Positions 1-5,279 of a stretch of 8,306 bases of DNA are shown here, in pieces (positions within the stretch are counted from its first letter, which is position 1; the number at the start of each line of letters is the position of its first letter). The translations under genes and the position numbers were made by a program. Source of the DNA: Verrucomicrobiota bacterium (GTDB lineage: Bacteria > Verrucomicrobiota > Verrucomicrobiia > Chthoniobacterales > UBA10450); contig QHNU01000110.1 of the NCBI GenBank assembly GCA_003218525.1, positions 1-8,306 on the forward strand. The letters are read 5' to 3'. The notes below the pieces were generated by a model. That model saw nothing but the letters and a program-made list of their open reading frames with translations. It made no database searches and was not told the origin of the DNA.

Positions 1-2
1 AC

Positions 3-836
3 ACACTATGCGCGACCAACTCGCTACCGGAAGCCATTCGCGTGGGTGAAAGTGCGTTGGAAGTTGCCAAACGCACATTTTCCGCCAATCAAATCGAGCT
101 GGCGCTCAGTTACGAAAAGCTTGGGCTGTTGCACGACCAAAACGCCGATCGCACGGCCGCGAAATCGCATTTAGTAAATGCGCATCGATTGTTTGAAGGC
201 ATGGACCAGCCCGACCAAGAGACGCTGTTTCGGTCGGCCCGCCGGCTGGCGCGGATTTGCGACGAGCTGGGGGAGAAGGAGGAGGCGCTCGGCTTTTATG
301 AAAAAGCGATCGCGGCCGCGCCACAGGTTTCGGGTTTGCCCTACTCGGATTTCGGGACTCTCTTGAACAATGCGGCGCTGTTGTTTCGTAAAGCTGGCCG
401 CGCCAAAGCAGCGGAGCCTTACTACTTGCATGCTTTGCGAATTTATGAGGCTCATCTCGGGATGGAGCATGCCGACGTTGCCTCGGTCTTGAACAATCTC
501 GCGGTGTTTTATACAAACGAGAAACGATTTAGCGAAGCCGAGAAAACCCATCTCCGCGCCCTCGCAATCCGGGAAAAAACATTGCCAGCGAATCATCCGG
601 ATATCGCGCAATCCAAATGTAATCTGGCCGTCGTTTACCATTCGCGCGGGGATTATCAGCGCGCCTCAGAACTTTACCGGGCCTCACTCAAAACCTGGGA
701 AGAAGTAACGGCTAAACCTCCTCAGGAATACGAGGTTGTTGCGTCGAACTATGCCGATCTCTTACGGTCATTAGGCGAAGCGCGAAAGGCGCACGCCGTG
801 GAACAACGCGCGCGAAAAAAGCGGCGCGGTCGGTGA
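3..836 (+). CDS. Tetratricopeptide-repeat protein, 5' end outside the window
   Basis: The reading frame is open to the left edge, so the gene starts upstream. The first in-frame start codon visible is a GTG at 42, but 13 further coding codons precede it, so I treat the CDS as partial. The visible protein is almost all helical repeats. About six TPR units can be picked out (residue numbers from the GTG), including LNNAALLFRKAGRAKAAEPYY near 107-127, LNNLAVFYTNEKRFSEAEKT near 149-168 and CNLAVVYHSRGDYQRASELY near 193-212. The 42-residue spacing with 'HADVA' and 'HPDIA' linkers is the kinesin-light-chain-like TPR subtype. It has no catalytic domain in the visible part, and it ends in a basic tail (ARKKRRGR). 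TPR arrays bind protein partners; the partner cannot be told from the sequence. A missing N-terminal domain (kinase, CHAT protease, signal peptide) is possible. Confidence 0.85.
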   Translation, partial: TLCATNSLPEAIRVGESALEVAKRTFSANQIELALSYEKLGLLHDQNADRTAAKSHLVNAHRLFEGMDQPDQETLFRSARRLARICDELGEKEEALGFYEKAIAAAPQVSGLPYSDFGTLLNNAALLFRKAGRAKAAEPYYLHALRIYEAHLGMEHADVASVLNNLAVFYTNEKRFSEAEKTHLRALAIREKTLPANHPDIAQSKCNLAVVYHSRGDYQRASELYRASLKTWEEVTAKPPQEYEVVASNYADLLRSLGEARKAHAVEQRARKKRRGR

Positions 837-888
837 GACTTTGGAGTTGCGCCTGCGGATGCGACGAGCAATTTACCTCCGCCTTTAG

Positions 889-970
889 GCTCGCGTGGCG
901 GAATTGGCAGACGCGTACGGCTCAGGACCGTATGGGGCGACCCGTGGAGGTTCGAGTCCTCTCGTGAGCA
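889..970 (+). tRNA. tRNA-Leu, anticodon CAG
   Basis: A complete class II cloverleaf can be drawn. The acceptor stem is GCTCGCG (889-895) with CGTGAGC (963-969), including one G-U pair, and the discriminator base is A970. The D arm GCG/CGC encloses GAATTGGCAGA. The anticodon stem TACGG/CCGTA (916-920/928-932) is perfect, with loop CTCAGGA, giving anticodon CAG at 923-925, which reads CUG leucine codons. The long variable arm has a GGG/CCC stem closed by GCGA (934-943). The T arm is GGAGG-TTCGAGT-CCTCT (946-962). The long variable arm and discriminator A fit leucine identity. The 3' CCA is not encoded, so a CCA-adding enzyme is needed. I saw no convincing promoter or terminator in the 52 bases upstream or just downstream. 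Confidence 0.96.
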
Positions 971-1017
971 TGATTGCTCCCTCTATAGTCGCAAGCGATT
1001 TCAACGTCCCCGAGCGC

Positions 1018-1914
1018 ATGCCGTACAATGTGAATAGCGTTTCCTCATCCAAGCGGGGACTTATGAGCAGCGTTTTCGCCGCCGCTCTCTTAAGCGCCAT
1101 CACCGGCATCTCACCCGCCGTTGCGACGGGCTCGATTCTTCCCCGGTCGGAAGAGATTTATCACGGGTGGCTGAAGATGTACGACCTCGATTTCGATGAG
1201 GCCCACCGAATCTTCGTTCAATGGGCGCAAAACCATCCCGCCGATTCGCTAGGACCCGCGTCTGACGCTGCGGCCGATCTTTTCTCCGAGTTGACGCGTT
1301 TGGGTGTGCTCGAATCCGAATTGTTCGTCAACGACGCGGAATTCGCCGCCCGGAAGAAACTACAGCCGGATCCACAGGTGAGGCTGCATTTCAGTCAGCA
1401 AATCGATCGGGCAGATCGCCTGGCCGATTTCACCCTTCAGACATCACCCGCTGACGGGAATGCTTTGTTTGTAAAAACGCTGACTCGAGGTCTGCGGGCG
1501 GATTATGCCGCGCTGGTGAACAAACAAAATCTCACCGCGCTGAGCTATACAAAACAAGGCCACTCCTATGCCGAAAAACTTTTGTCAGTGGATCCGAACG
1601 CATTTGATGCCTACCTCGGATCCGGCATTGAAAACTATCTGCTGAGCCTGAAGCCAGCTCCGTTGCGTGTTTTGCTTAGATTTACCGGGTCGAGAATCGA
1701 CCGTGAAAAAGGCCTCGAAGAGCTTCGGATGACTGCTCTCCACGGTTATTATCTCGAGCCATTCGCGAAGTTGTTGCTGGCGGTGGCAGCATTGCGTGAC
1801 AAAAAGCCGGAACAGGCCGCTGACATTTTGAGAGAACTGCACGATCGCTTTCCCCATAATGAACTGTATTCACGCGAGCTGGATCGTATTAGTCCGGGTT
1901 CAATAAATCATTAA
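1018..1914 (+). CDS. Secreted or periplasmic protein with TPR-like repeats, function unknown
   Basis: I do not recognise a named family. Starting at ATG 1018 the protein has 298 residues and begins with a plausible Sec signal peptide: a short N-region ending in Lys12-Arg13, a hydrophobic core about residues 15-31, and a likely cleavage after the AVA at 34-36. The ATG at 1063 would lose the positive charges. The ATG at 970 and the GTG at 895 lie on or inside the tRNA and are rejected. The mature part is helical. Residues after the signal (YHGWLKMYDLDFDEAHRIF) and the C-terminus (FAKLLLAVAALRDKKPEQAA, then ILRELHDRFPHN) look like degenerate TPR units, which suggests a periplasmic scaffold or binding protein. 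There is no cysteine lipobox and there are no catalytic motifs. It follows the tRNA by 47 bases and no clear Shine-Dalgarno sequence was found, so the start remains moderately uncertain. Confidence 0.75.
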   Translation: MPYNVNSVSSSKRGLMSSVFAAALLSAITGISPAVATGSILPRSEEIYHGWLKMYDLDFDEAHRIFVQWAQNHPADSLGPASDAAADLFSELTRLGVLESELFVNDAEFAARKKLQPDPQVRLHFSQQIDRADRLADFTLQTSPADGNALFVKTLTRGLRADYAALVNKQNLTALSYTKQGHSYAEKLLSVDPNAFDAYLGSGIENYLLSLKPAPLRVLLRFTGSRIDREKGLEELRMTALHGYYLEPFAKLLLAVAALRDKKPEQAADILRELHDRFPHNELYSRELDRISPGSINH

Positions 1915-1937
1915 ACCGCTCTTTAGGTCCGTTGCTT

Positions 1938-1990
1938 GTAGCCACGGCGCTCTGTCGCCGTGCCTTGCCAATGCCCCGGTAGAACCGGGC
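1938..1990. repeat. Pair of intergenic hairpins (REP-like)
   Basis: Two perfect inverted repeats lie side by side in the spacer between the secreted TPR-like gene and the GNAT gene. The first is CACGGCG-(6 nt)-CGCCGTG at 1943-1962. The second is CCCGGT-AGA-ACCGGG at 1975-1989. Neither is followed by a T-run, so they are not typical intrinsic terminators, although they could still end or attenuate transcription of the upstream gene. The compact palindromic make-up in a short spacer is what repetitive extragenic palindromes look like; repetition across the genome cannot be tested here. Confidence 0.5.
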
Positions 1991-2012
1991 GAGCACAGAA
2001 GTCTCCCTGCAG

Positions 2013-2017
2013 AAGGA
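2013..2017 (+). promoter_or_regulatory. Shine-Dalgarno site of the GNAT gene
   Basis: AAGGA lies five bases before ATG 2023. This is the clearest ribosome binding site in the window, and it decides the start of the acetyltransferase against the in-frame upstream GTG at 1960, which falls inside a hairpin. Confidence 0.7.
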
Positions 2018-2022
2018 TAGCA

Positions 2023-2439
2023 ATGGTTACCACGAGAGAATTTCGCATCGAGGACTATGATTCCGCGGTTGAACTGTGGCGCCGGGTAGAAGGCGTGGAG
2101 GTGGCAGAAGGCGACTCGAAAGAAGAAATCGCACGCTACATTTTGCATAATCCGGGCGTCAGCCGGGTCGCGGAGGAGGGAACGAAAATCGTTGGCGCCG
2201 TTCTTTGCGGTCACGATGGTCGTCGCGGTCTGATCTATCACCTTGCCATTGAACCTGAGTATCGACGCCAGGCCGTGGGTAAGCGCTTGGTTGAGGAGTG
2301 TTTGAATGCTTTGCGTGAGTCAGGGATAAAACGCGCGCTCCTTCTCGTCGCCAAGGATAATGCCTCCGGTCGCGCATTCTGGCATCGCTGCGGTTGGGAG
2401 GATATCCCAGGGGCTCTCGCCATGGGTATCGACATATAG
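2023..2439 (+). CDS. GNAT-family N-acetyltransferase, YpeA-like
   Basis: The protein has 138 residues from the ATG preceded by AAGGA, close to the roughly 140 residues of E. coli YpeA. It opens with the typical FRIEDYDSAVELW helix (7-19). The core strand GTKIVGAVLCGHDGRRGLIY is at 53-72, followed by HLAIEPEYRRQAVGKRLVEE (73-92), which carries the acetyl-CoA pyrophosphate-binding loop. The C-terminal GNAT signature NASGRAFWHRCGWEDIP is at 113-129. Members transfer an acetyl group from acetyl-CoA to an amine of a small molecule, peptide or protein; the substrate here cannot be named. One oddity is that the loop usually written RGxGxG reads R-R-Q-A-V-G, so its first and middle glycines are replaced by Arg82 and Ala84; Gly86 is kept. 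A different GNAT subfamily is possible, but the fold assignment is firm. Confidence 0.88.
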   Translation: MVTTREFRIEDYDSAVELWRRVEGVEVAEGDSKEEIARYILHNPGVSRVAEEGTKIVGAVLCGHDGRRGLIYHLAIEPEYRRQAVGKRLVEECLNALRESGIKRALLLVAKDNASGRAFWHRCGWEDIPGALAMGIDI

Positions 2440-2585
2440 CAGAGGCATTCAATGAGTAGCGAATGACATCCGAGGCGCTGATCGGACTAATTCGCCTCCA
2501 GAACAGCGGTGGCTTTCCTACGCCATCCGCTCAATGCGATAAAGTCGACGCGCGCCAACGCAGCGCTGTAGAGGCGGCCGTACCG

Positions 2586-2619
2586 GCTGCAATTGGCAGC
2601 TCGCAGGCGACACGCCTAC
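2586..2619. repeat. Palindromic cluster between convergent genes
   Basis: The 212-base spacer 2440-2651, between the GNAT gene and dinB, holds no convincing gene. It contains two adjacent hairpins: GCTGC-AATTG-GCAGC (2586-2600) and AGGCG-ACA-CGCCT (2605-2617). Read on the minus strand, 2604-2619 gives GTAGGCGTGTCGCCTG, which shares GTAG and TGTCGCC in the same order with the hairpin at 1938-1959. The two spacers may therefore carry members of one repeat family. The hairpins could also help end transcription of the two convergent genes, but there is no T-run to support a classical terminator. Confidence 0.4.
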
Positions 2620-2651
2620 CGCGGCAGTTTCTTTTCATGGGCGTTTCGAAA

Positions 2652-3767
2652 TCACAAAAGTGACAGCTGCTCCTCTGCGCCTCCTCTCGATTCATTGAAG
2701 CGAACGCCGACGCCCATTAATCGAACGGACTTGTCCGCTCGACCAAAGGCTTCGGTCAGTAATTGCCGATAGCTTGAAAGCGTCGGGTTAAAGCCGGCCC
2801 GCTCGACTGTCGTGCGTGTGAAATCGTCAAACTTCAATTTCACAAAAACGCTTCGAACACTTCGCGTAGGCGCCTTTTGGGCCAACTCGGCTGCAAGCTC
2901 TTCGAAGAGTTCAGCCATCTTCTCTTCGCATTCGGCCAGAGTGGCGAGATTTGTCGCAAATGTTTCTTCGTTGCTCAGCGATTTCCGAGGCCGATTTGGC
3001 TCAACCGGTCGACGATCAATCCCGCGGCAGAGATCATATAATTCCCAGCCAAACTTCCCAAACATTTCCTGAAGTTCTGCGCGTTCGAAACGTTGAAGAT
3101 CCGCACACTTTTGGATGCCGAGTTGTCGCAGTTTCTCTTCAGTCACAGCGCCAATCCCCCAAAGTTTCCGCACAGGGAGCGGCGCCATGAAATCGGAAAC
3201 TTGCTCTGATTGCACCTCGTACTGGCCATTTGGTTTGTTAATTTCCGAAGCGATCTTGGCGACGAGTTTGTTCGGGCCAATTCCGGCCGAGGCCGTTAAT
3301 TTTGTTCTTCGAAAAATCAGATCGCGAATGACCTGGGCGAGCGAACCCGGCTGGGTTGTCTGGGCCGTGACATCGAGATAGGCTTCGTCGAGTGAAAGCG
3401 TCTCGACTATCGGAGTAAATCGATAGAGGATCTCGCGAATAACGGCCGCTTCTTTCCGATAAACGTCGAAGCGGGTTGGCAATACAATGAGCTTTGGACA
3501 CCGTTGAAGCGCCATAAAAGTTGGCATAGCCGAATGCACGCCGAATGCCCGGGCCTCGTAATTGCAGGTTGTGAGCACGCCCCGGCGGTCGCGCGCACCG
3601 CCAACACCAACCGGTTTGCCACGGAGGGCTGGCCGATCCCTCACCTCGATCGCTGCGTAAAAACAGTCCATATCGAGGTGGATAATATGACGTTGCTTAG
3701 TCGGAGGCGGCACAGGTAAATGTCCATACTTCCGCTCGCAAAAAAAGCTCGTCTCTTGCTCTTTCAC
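2652..3767 (-). CDS. dinB: DNA polymerase IV (Y-family translesion polymerase)
   Basis: This is an error-prone polymerase that extends past damaged bases and is tethered to the beta sliding clamp. From the GTG at 3767 it has 371 residues. The palm motif HLDMDCFYAAIE (30-41) holds catalytic Asp32 and the likely steric-gate Tyr37. SLDEAYLDV (125-133) holds the catalytic pair Asp127-Glu128. YEARAFGVHSAMP (70-82) and SAGIGPNKLVAKIAS (160-174) are typical, followed by a thumb helix-hairpin region (LWGIGAVTEEKLRQLG) and the little finger with KLKFDDFTRTT. The last residues, QLSLL, match the usual clamp-binding tail. E. coli DinB has 351 residues; the excess is at the N-terminus. An in-frame GTG at 3713 (Val19) would give 353 residues and may be the true start, since neither GTG has a good ribosome binding site. 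The gene is divergent from the glycosyltransferase remnant and convergent with the GNAT gene. I found no clear LexA box upstream. Confidence 0.96.
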   Translation of the reverse strand: MKEQETSFFCERKYGHLPVPPPTKQRHIIHLDMDCFYAAIEVRDRPALRGKPVGVGGARDRRGVLTTCNYEARAFGVHSAMPTFMALQRCPKLIVLPTRFDVYRKEAAVIREILYRFTPIVETLSLDEAYLDVTAQTTQPGSLAQVIRDLIFRRTKLTASAGIGPNKLVAKIASEINKPNGQYEVQSEQVSDFMAPLPVRKLWGIGAVTEEKLRQLGIQKCADLQRFERAELQEMFGKFGWELYDLCRGIDRRPVEPNRPRKSLSNEETFATNLATLAECEEKMAELFEELAAELAQKAPTRSVRSVFVKLKFDDFTRTTVERAGFNPTLSSYRQLLTEAFGRADKSVRLMGVGVRFNESRGGAEEQLSLL

Positions 3768-3831
3768 GGAGCCGCACGATCGCTCGGTTCACAACGACCA
3801 GGCGACGTTCTGCTCTATCAAAATCAGCTCG

Positions 3832-4205
3832 ATGAAAGTCTCCATCGTTATCCCTTGCTTTGATCAGCGAGATACCATCGCCCGATCGGGACGAAACTGC
3901 TCGCCCTGCTATCAAACGTGTGCGCGAATACGAAGCTCACTGACATAGGATCCGGATATAATGCGTTCCGCGGTTCGATTATCAGAAACATTCAGTAGCG
4001 CGAGCAGCGTTTTGGCATGGATCCGGAAATCACAGCCAAACTGGCGCGGGCGCGCTACCGTATTTGCGAAGTGGGTGTTGGTGCCGACAGCCATAACGGA
4101 AAAGAAGGTGTCGCAATGCGATGGCGGGACGTGGTGCGGGCCTTCTACGCGGTCCTCAAGTACAACTTCTTTGCTCGCGGGCCAAGCCCTTTCCCGGTCA
4201 ATTAA
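3832..4205 (+). pseudogene. Decayed family 2 glycosyltransferase (polyprenyl-phosphate mannosyltransferase-like)
   Basis: ATG 3832 opens MKVSIVIPCFDQRDTIA, which is the N-terminal strand of GT2 enzymes (the usual form is S-I-V-I-P-x-Y/F-N-E). Immediately after it, in another frame from about 3876, the translation reads GTKLLALLSN (3888-3917), LTDIGSGYNAFRG (3936-3974), REQRFGMDPEITAKLARARY (3999-4058), EVGV, and WRDVVRAFYAVLKYNFFA. This is the C-terminal part of DPM1-like glycosyltransferases. The family's middle portion, about 130 residues including the catalytic aspartates, is absent, so this is an internal deletion with a frame change. An in-frame TAG at 3996-3998 stands between NIQ and REQRF, where a leucine is usual. 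The normally conserved S-Y-x-G-R-x-Y-x-E-G-K-K stretch has drifted to GADSHNGKEGVAM. The intact ancestor would have moved a sugar onto a lipid phosphate. The remnant cannot make an active enzyme. The family call rests on recalled consensus motifs, not a search. Confidence 0.82.
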
Positions 4206-4314
4206 AATGATCGGAGGTGACGGCGCCAATGCCTTTGCAGGATGAGACGTTCTTGAGGTCGAGCCCGGTGTTCTGCTGCCGGATTTAAGCCCGCTAGTTG
4301 CGCGCGGACTCAAT

Positions 4315-5043
4315 TTGAGCGAACGCCGGCCATTGAATTGGCCTGAACAAATTGCGCACTCGCGTGATCCCGACACCGTTCGGGAGATGTTTAACCGGGT
4401 GGCTACCCGCTATGATCTCGCGAACCATGTGCTCAGCGGCGGCTGCGATTTTTTGTGGCGAAGGCGAGCAACAGAGATCGTGGTGAAGTGGAATCCGCCT
4501 TGCATTCTCGATGTCGCAACCGGAAGCGGCGATCTTGCCCTTTCATTAAAACATAAGCTTCCGGCATCGAAGGTGACCGGCGTCGATTTTTCTTCCGACA
4601 TGCTGGCAGTTGCCCGGCGAAAGGGCTTGCGCGATGCAATCGTGGCCGACGCCTTGAAATTGCCCTTGGCTGACCAATCATTCGACGCGGTCACAATCGC
4701 TTTTGGATTGCGCAACATGCGAGACTGGGCAGGCGCATTGCGCGAACTGCGTCGCGTTCTCACACAGAGCGGGCATTTGCTCGTACTCGATTTTTCGCTG
4801 CCGCAAAATTCATCAATTCGGGCGGTTTATCGTTTTTACCTGCATCGTATTTTGCCTCGAGTTTGCGCAGTCCTCACCCGCGACAAGACGGCGTATGAGT
4901 ATCTTGGGGCTTCGATCGAAAACTTTCCCAATAGTCGTGCGATGTGTGATCTGATCGAAGCCAATGGCTTCACAAATACGACAGCGACTCCGCTAACGGC
5001 CGGAATCGTCACACTCTACACCGCCGAAACAGGGGTGGTATAA
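4315..5043 (+). CDS. ubiE: Demethylmenaquinone / 2-polyprenyl-6-methoxybenzoquinol methyltransferase
   Basis: The enzyme transfers a methyl group from S-adenosylmethionine to the quinone ring in the late steps of menaquinone (or ubiquinone) synthesis. From the TTG at 4315 the protein has 242 residues, near the family norm. The family-specific N-terminal motif REMFNRVATRYDLANHVLSG spans 23-42. SAM motif I, ILDVATGSGDLAL, is at 64-76, with Asp91 in GVDFSSDML as the probable ribose-binding acid. The diagnostic TIAFGLRNMRDW is at 127-138, followed by ELRRVLTQSGHLLVLDFS. The C-terminus keeps the TAYEYLGASIENFP and GFTNTTATPLTAGIV signatures. No ATG or GTG exists in frame between the upstream stop (4243-4245) and the conserved core, so a TTG start (4315, or 4333) is inferred; no strong Shine-Dalgarno sequence is seen. 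Genes for the rest of the pathway are not in the window, so menaquinone versus ubiquinone (menG or ubiE) is undecided. Confidence 0.94.
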   Translation: MSERRPLNWPEQIAHSRDPDTVREMFNRVATRYDLANHVLSGGCDFLWRRRATEIVVKWNPPCILDVATGSGDLALSLKHKLPASKVTGVDFSSDMLAVARRKGLRDAIVADALKLPLADQSFDAVTIAFGLRNMRDWAGALRELRRVLTQSGHLLVLDFSLPQNSSIRAVYRFYLHRILPRVCAVLTRDKTAYEYLGASIENFPNSRAMCDLIEANGFTNTTATPLTAGIVTLYTAETGVV

Positions 5044-5087
5044 GCCGCGCTCTCCGACAAAGCGTCCCAGCCGGCAACGGATTCGGA

Positions 5088-5105
5088 TGCGCTGCGGACA
5101 GCGCA
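5088..5105. terminator. Tetraloop hairpin downstream of ubiE, possible terminator
   Basis: TGCGCTG-CGGA-CAGCGCA is a perfect 7-bp stem with a 4-base loop, 44 bases after the ubiE stop in the spacer between convergent genes. No T-run follows on either strand, so intrinsic termination is uncertain. It could work as an RNA 3'-end stabiliser or with a factor. Confidence 0.35.
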
Positions 5106-5183
5106 CAGTGCAACATTCAACCCTCAAATTGATCGCAACGACGAATCCCTGCATGACTTCGCACCGGAAATGGTCGGCAAATA

Positions 5184-5218
5184 TTCAGAGATTTCTCGAC
5201 TCCGCTCGAAATGACAAA
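5184..5218. repeat. Dispersed intergenic repeat (the 'FERSREIS / SSGVEKSL' type)
   Basis: On the plus strand, 5191-5210 reads ATTTCTCGACTCCGCTCGAA and continues ATGACA. On the minus strand it translates as FVISSGVEKSL. That peptide is a familiar false protein in databases, produced by a short, imperfectly palindromic repeat scattered through the spacers of many environmental bacterial genomes. The core is TCGA-CTCCGC-TCGA (5196-5209). It lies between the convergent ubiE and DUF4340 genes, a usual place for such elements. Its function is unknown. Only one copy is in the window, so repetition is inferred from recall. Confidence 0.65.
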
Positions 5219-5279
5219 ACGCCCGCACCAGCGGCTATCTCTGAGAGTCGATCTCGTAACGAGTGAAAAGAATCGTCCG

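Noticed and set aside
841..888. Possible promoter of the tRNA gene (TTGCGC at 847, AATTTA at 870)
   Set aside because: Spacing is 17 bases, but the -10 match is poor, so I do not call it.
889..970. tRNA-Leu as an integration site of a mobile island
   Set aside because: No integrase, no repeated tRNA 3' end and no foreign-looking genes follow within the window.
2463..2663. Open frame of 66 codons in the spacer between the GNAT gene and dinB
   Set aside because: Its middle is made of the palindromic spacer, it has no recognisable domain or ribosome binding site, and it runs into the 3' end of dinB on the other strand.
3768..3831. LexA/SOS box between the divergent dinB and glycosyltransferase starts
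   Set aside because: Neither CTG-N10-CAG nor GAAC-N4-GTTC type palindromes are present; only a direct GGTTC/CGTTC similarity was seen.
4206..4263. Short frames after GGAGG near 4214, such as one starting at ATG 4229
   Set aside because: About 20 codons with no recognisable product; the GGAGG is 10 bases from the ATG. Nothing supports a gene.
3912..4376. 154-codon frame on the minus strand
   Set aside because: It lies antisense to the glycosyltransferase remnant, whose forward translation has clear family motifs, and it overlaps the start of ubiE. Its composition (Ser/Pro/Arg-rich) is that of a shadow frame.
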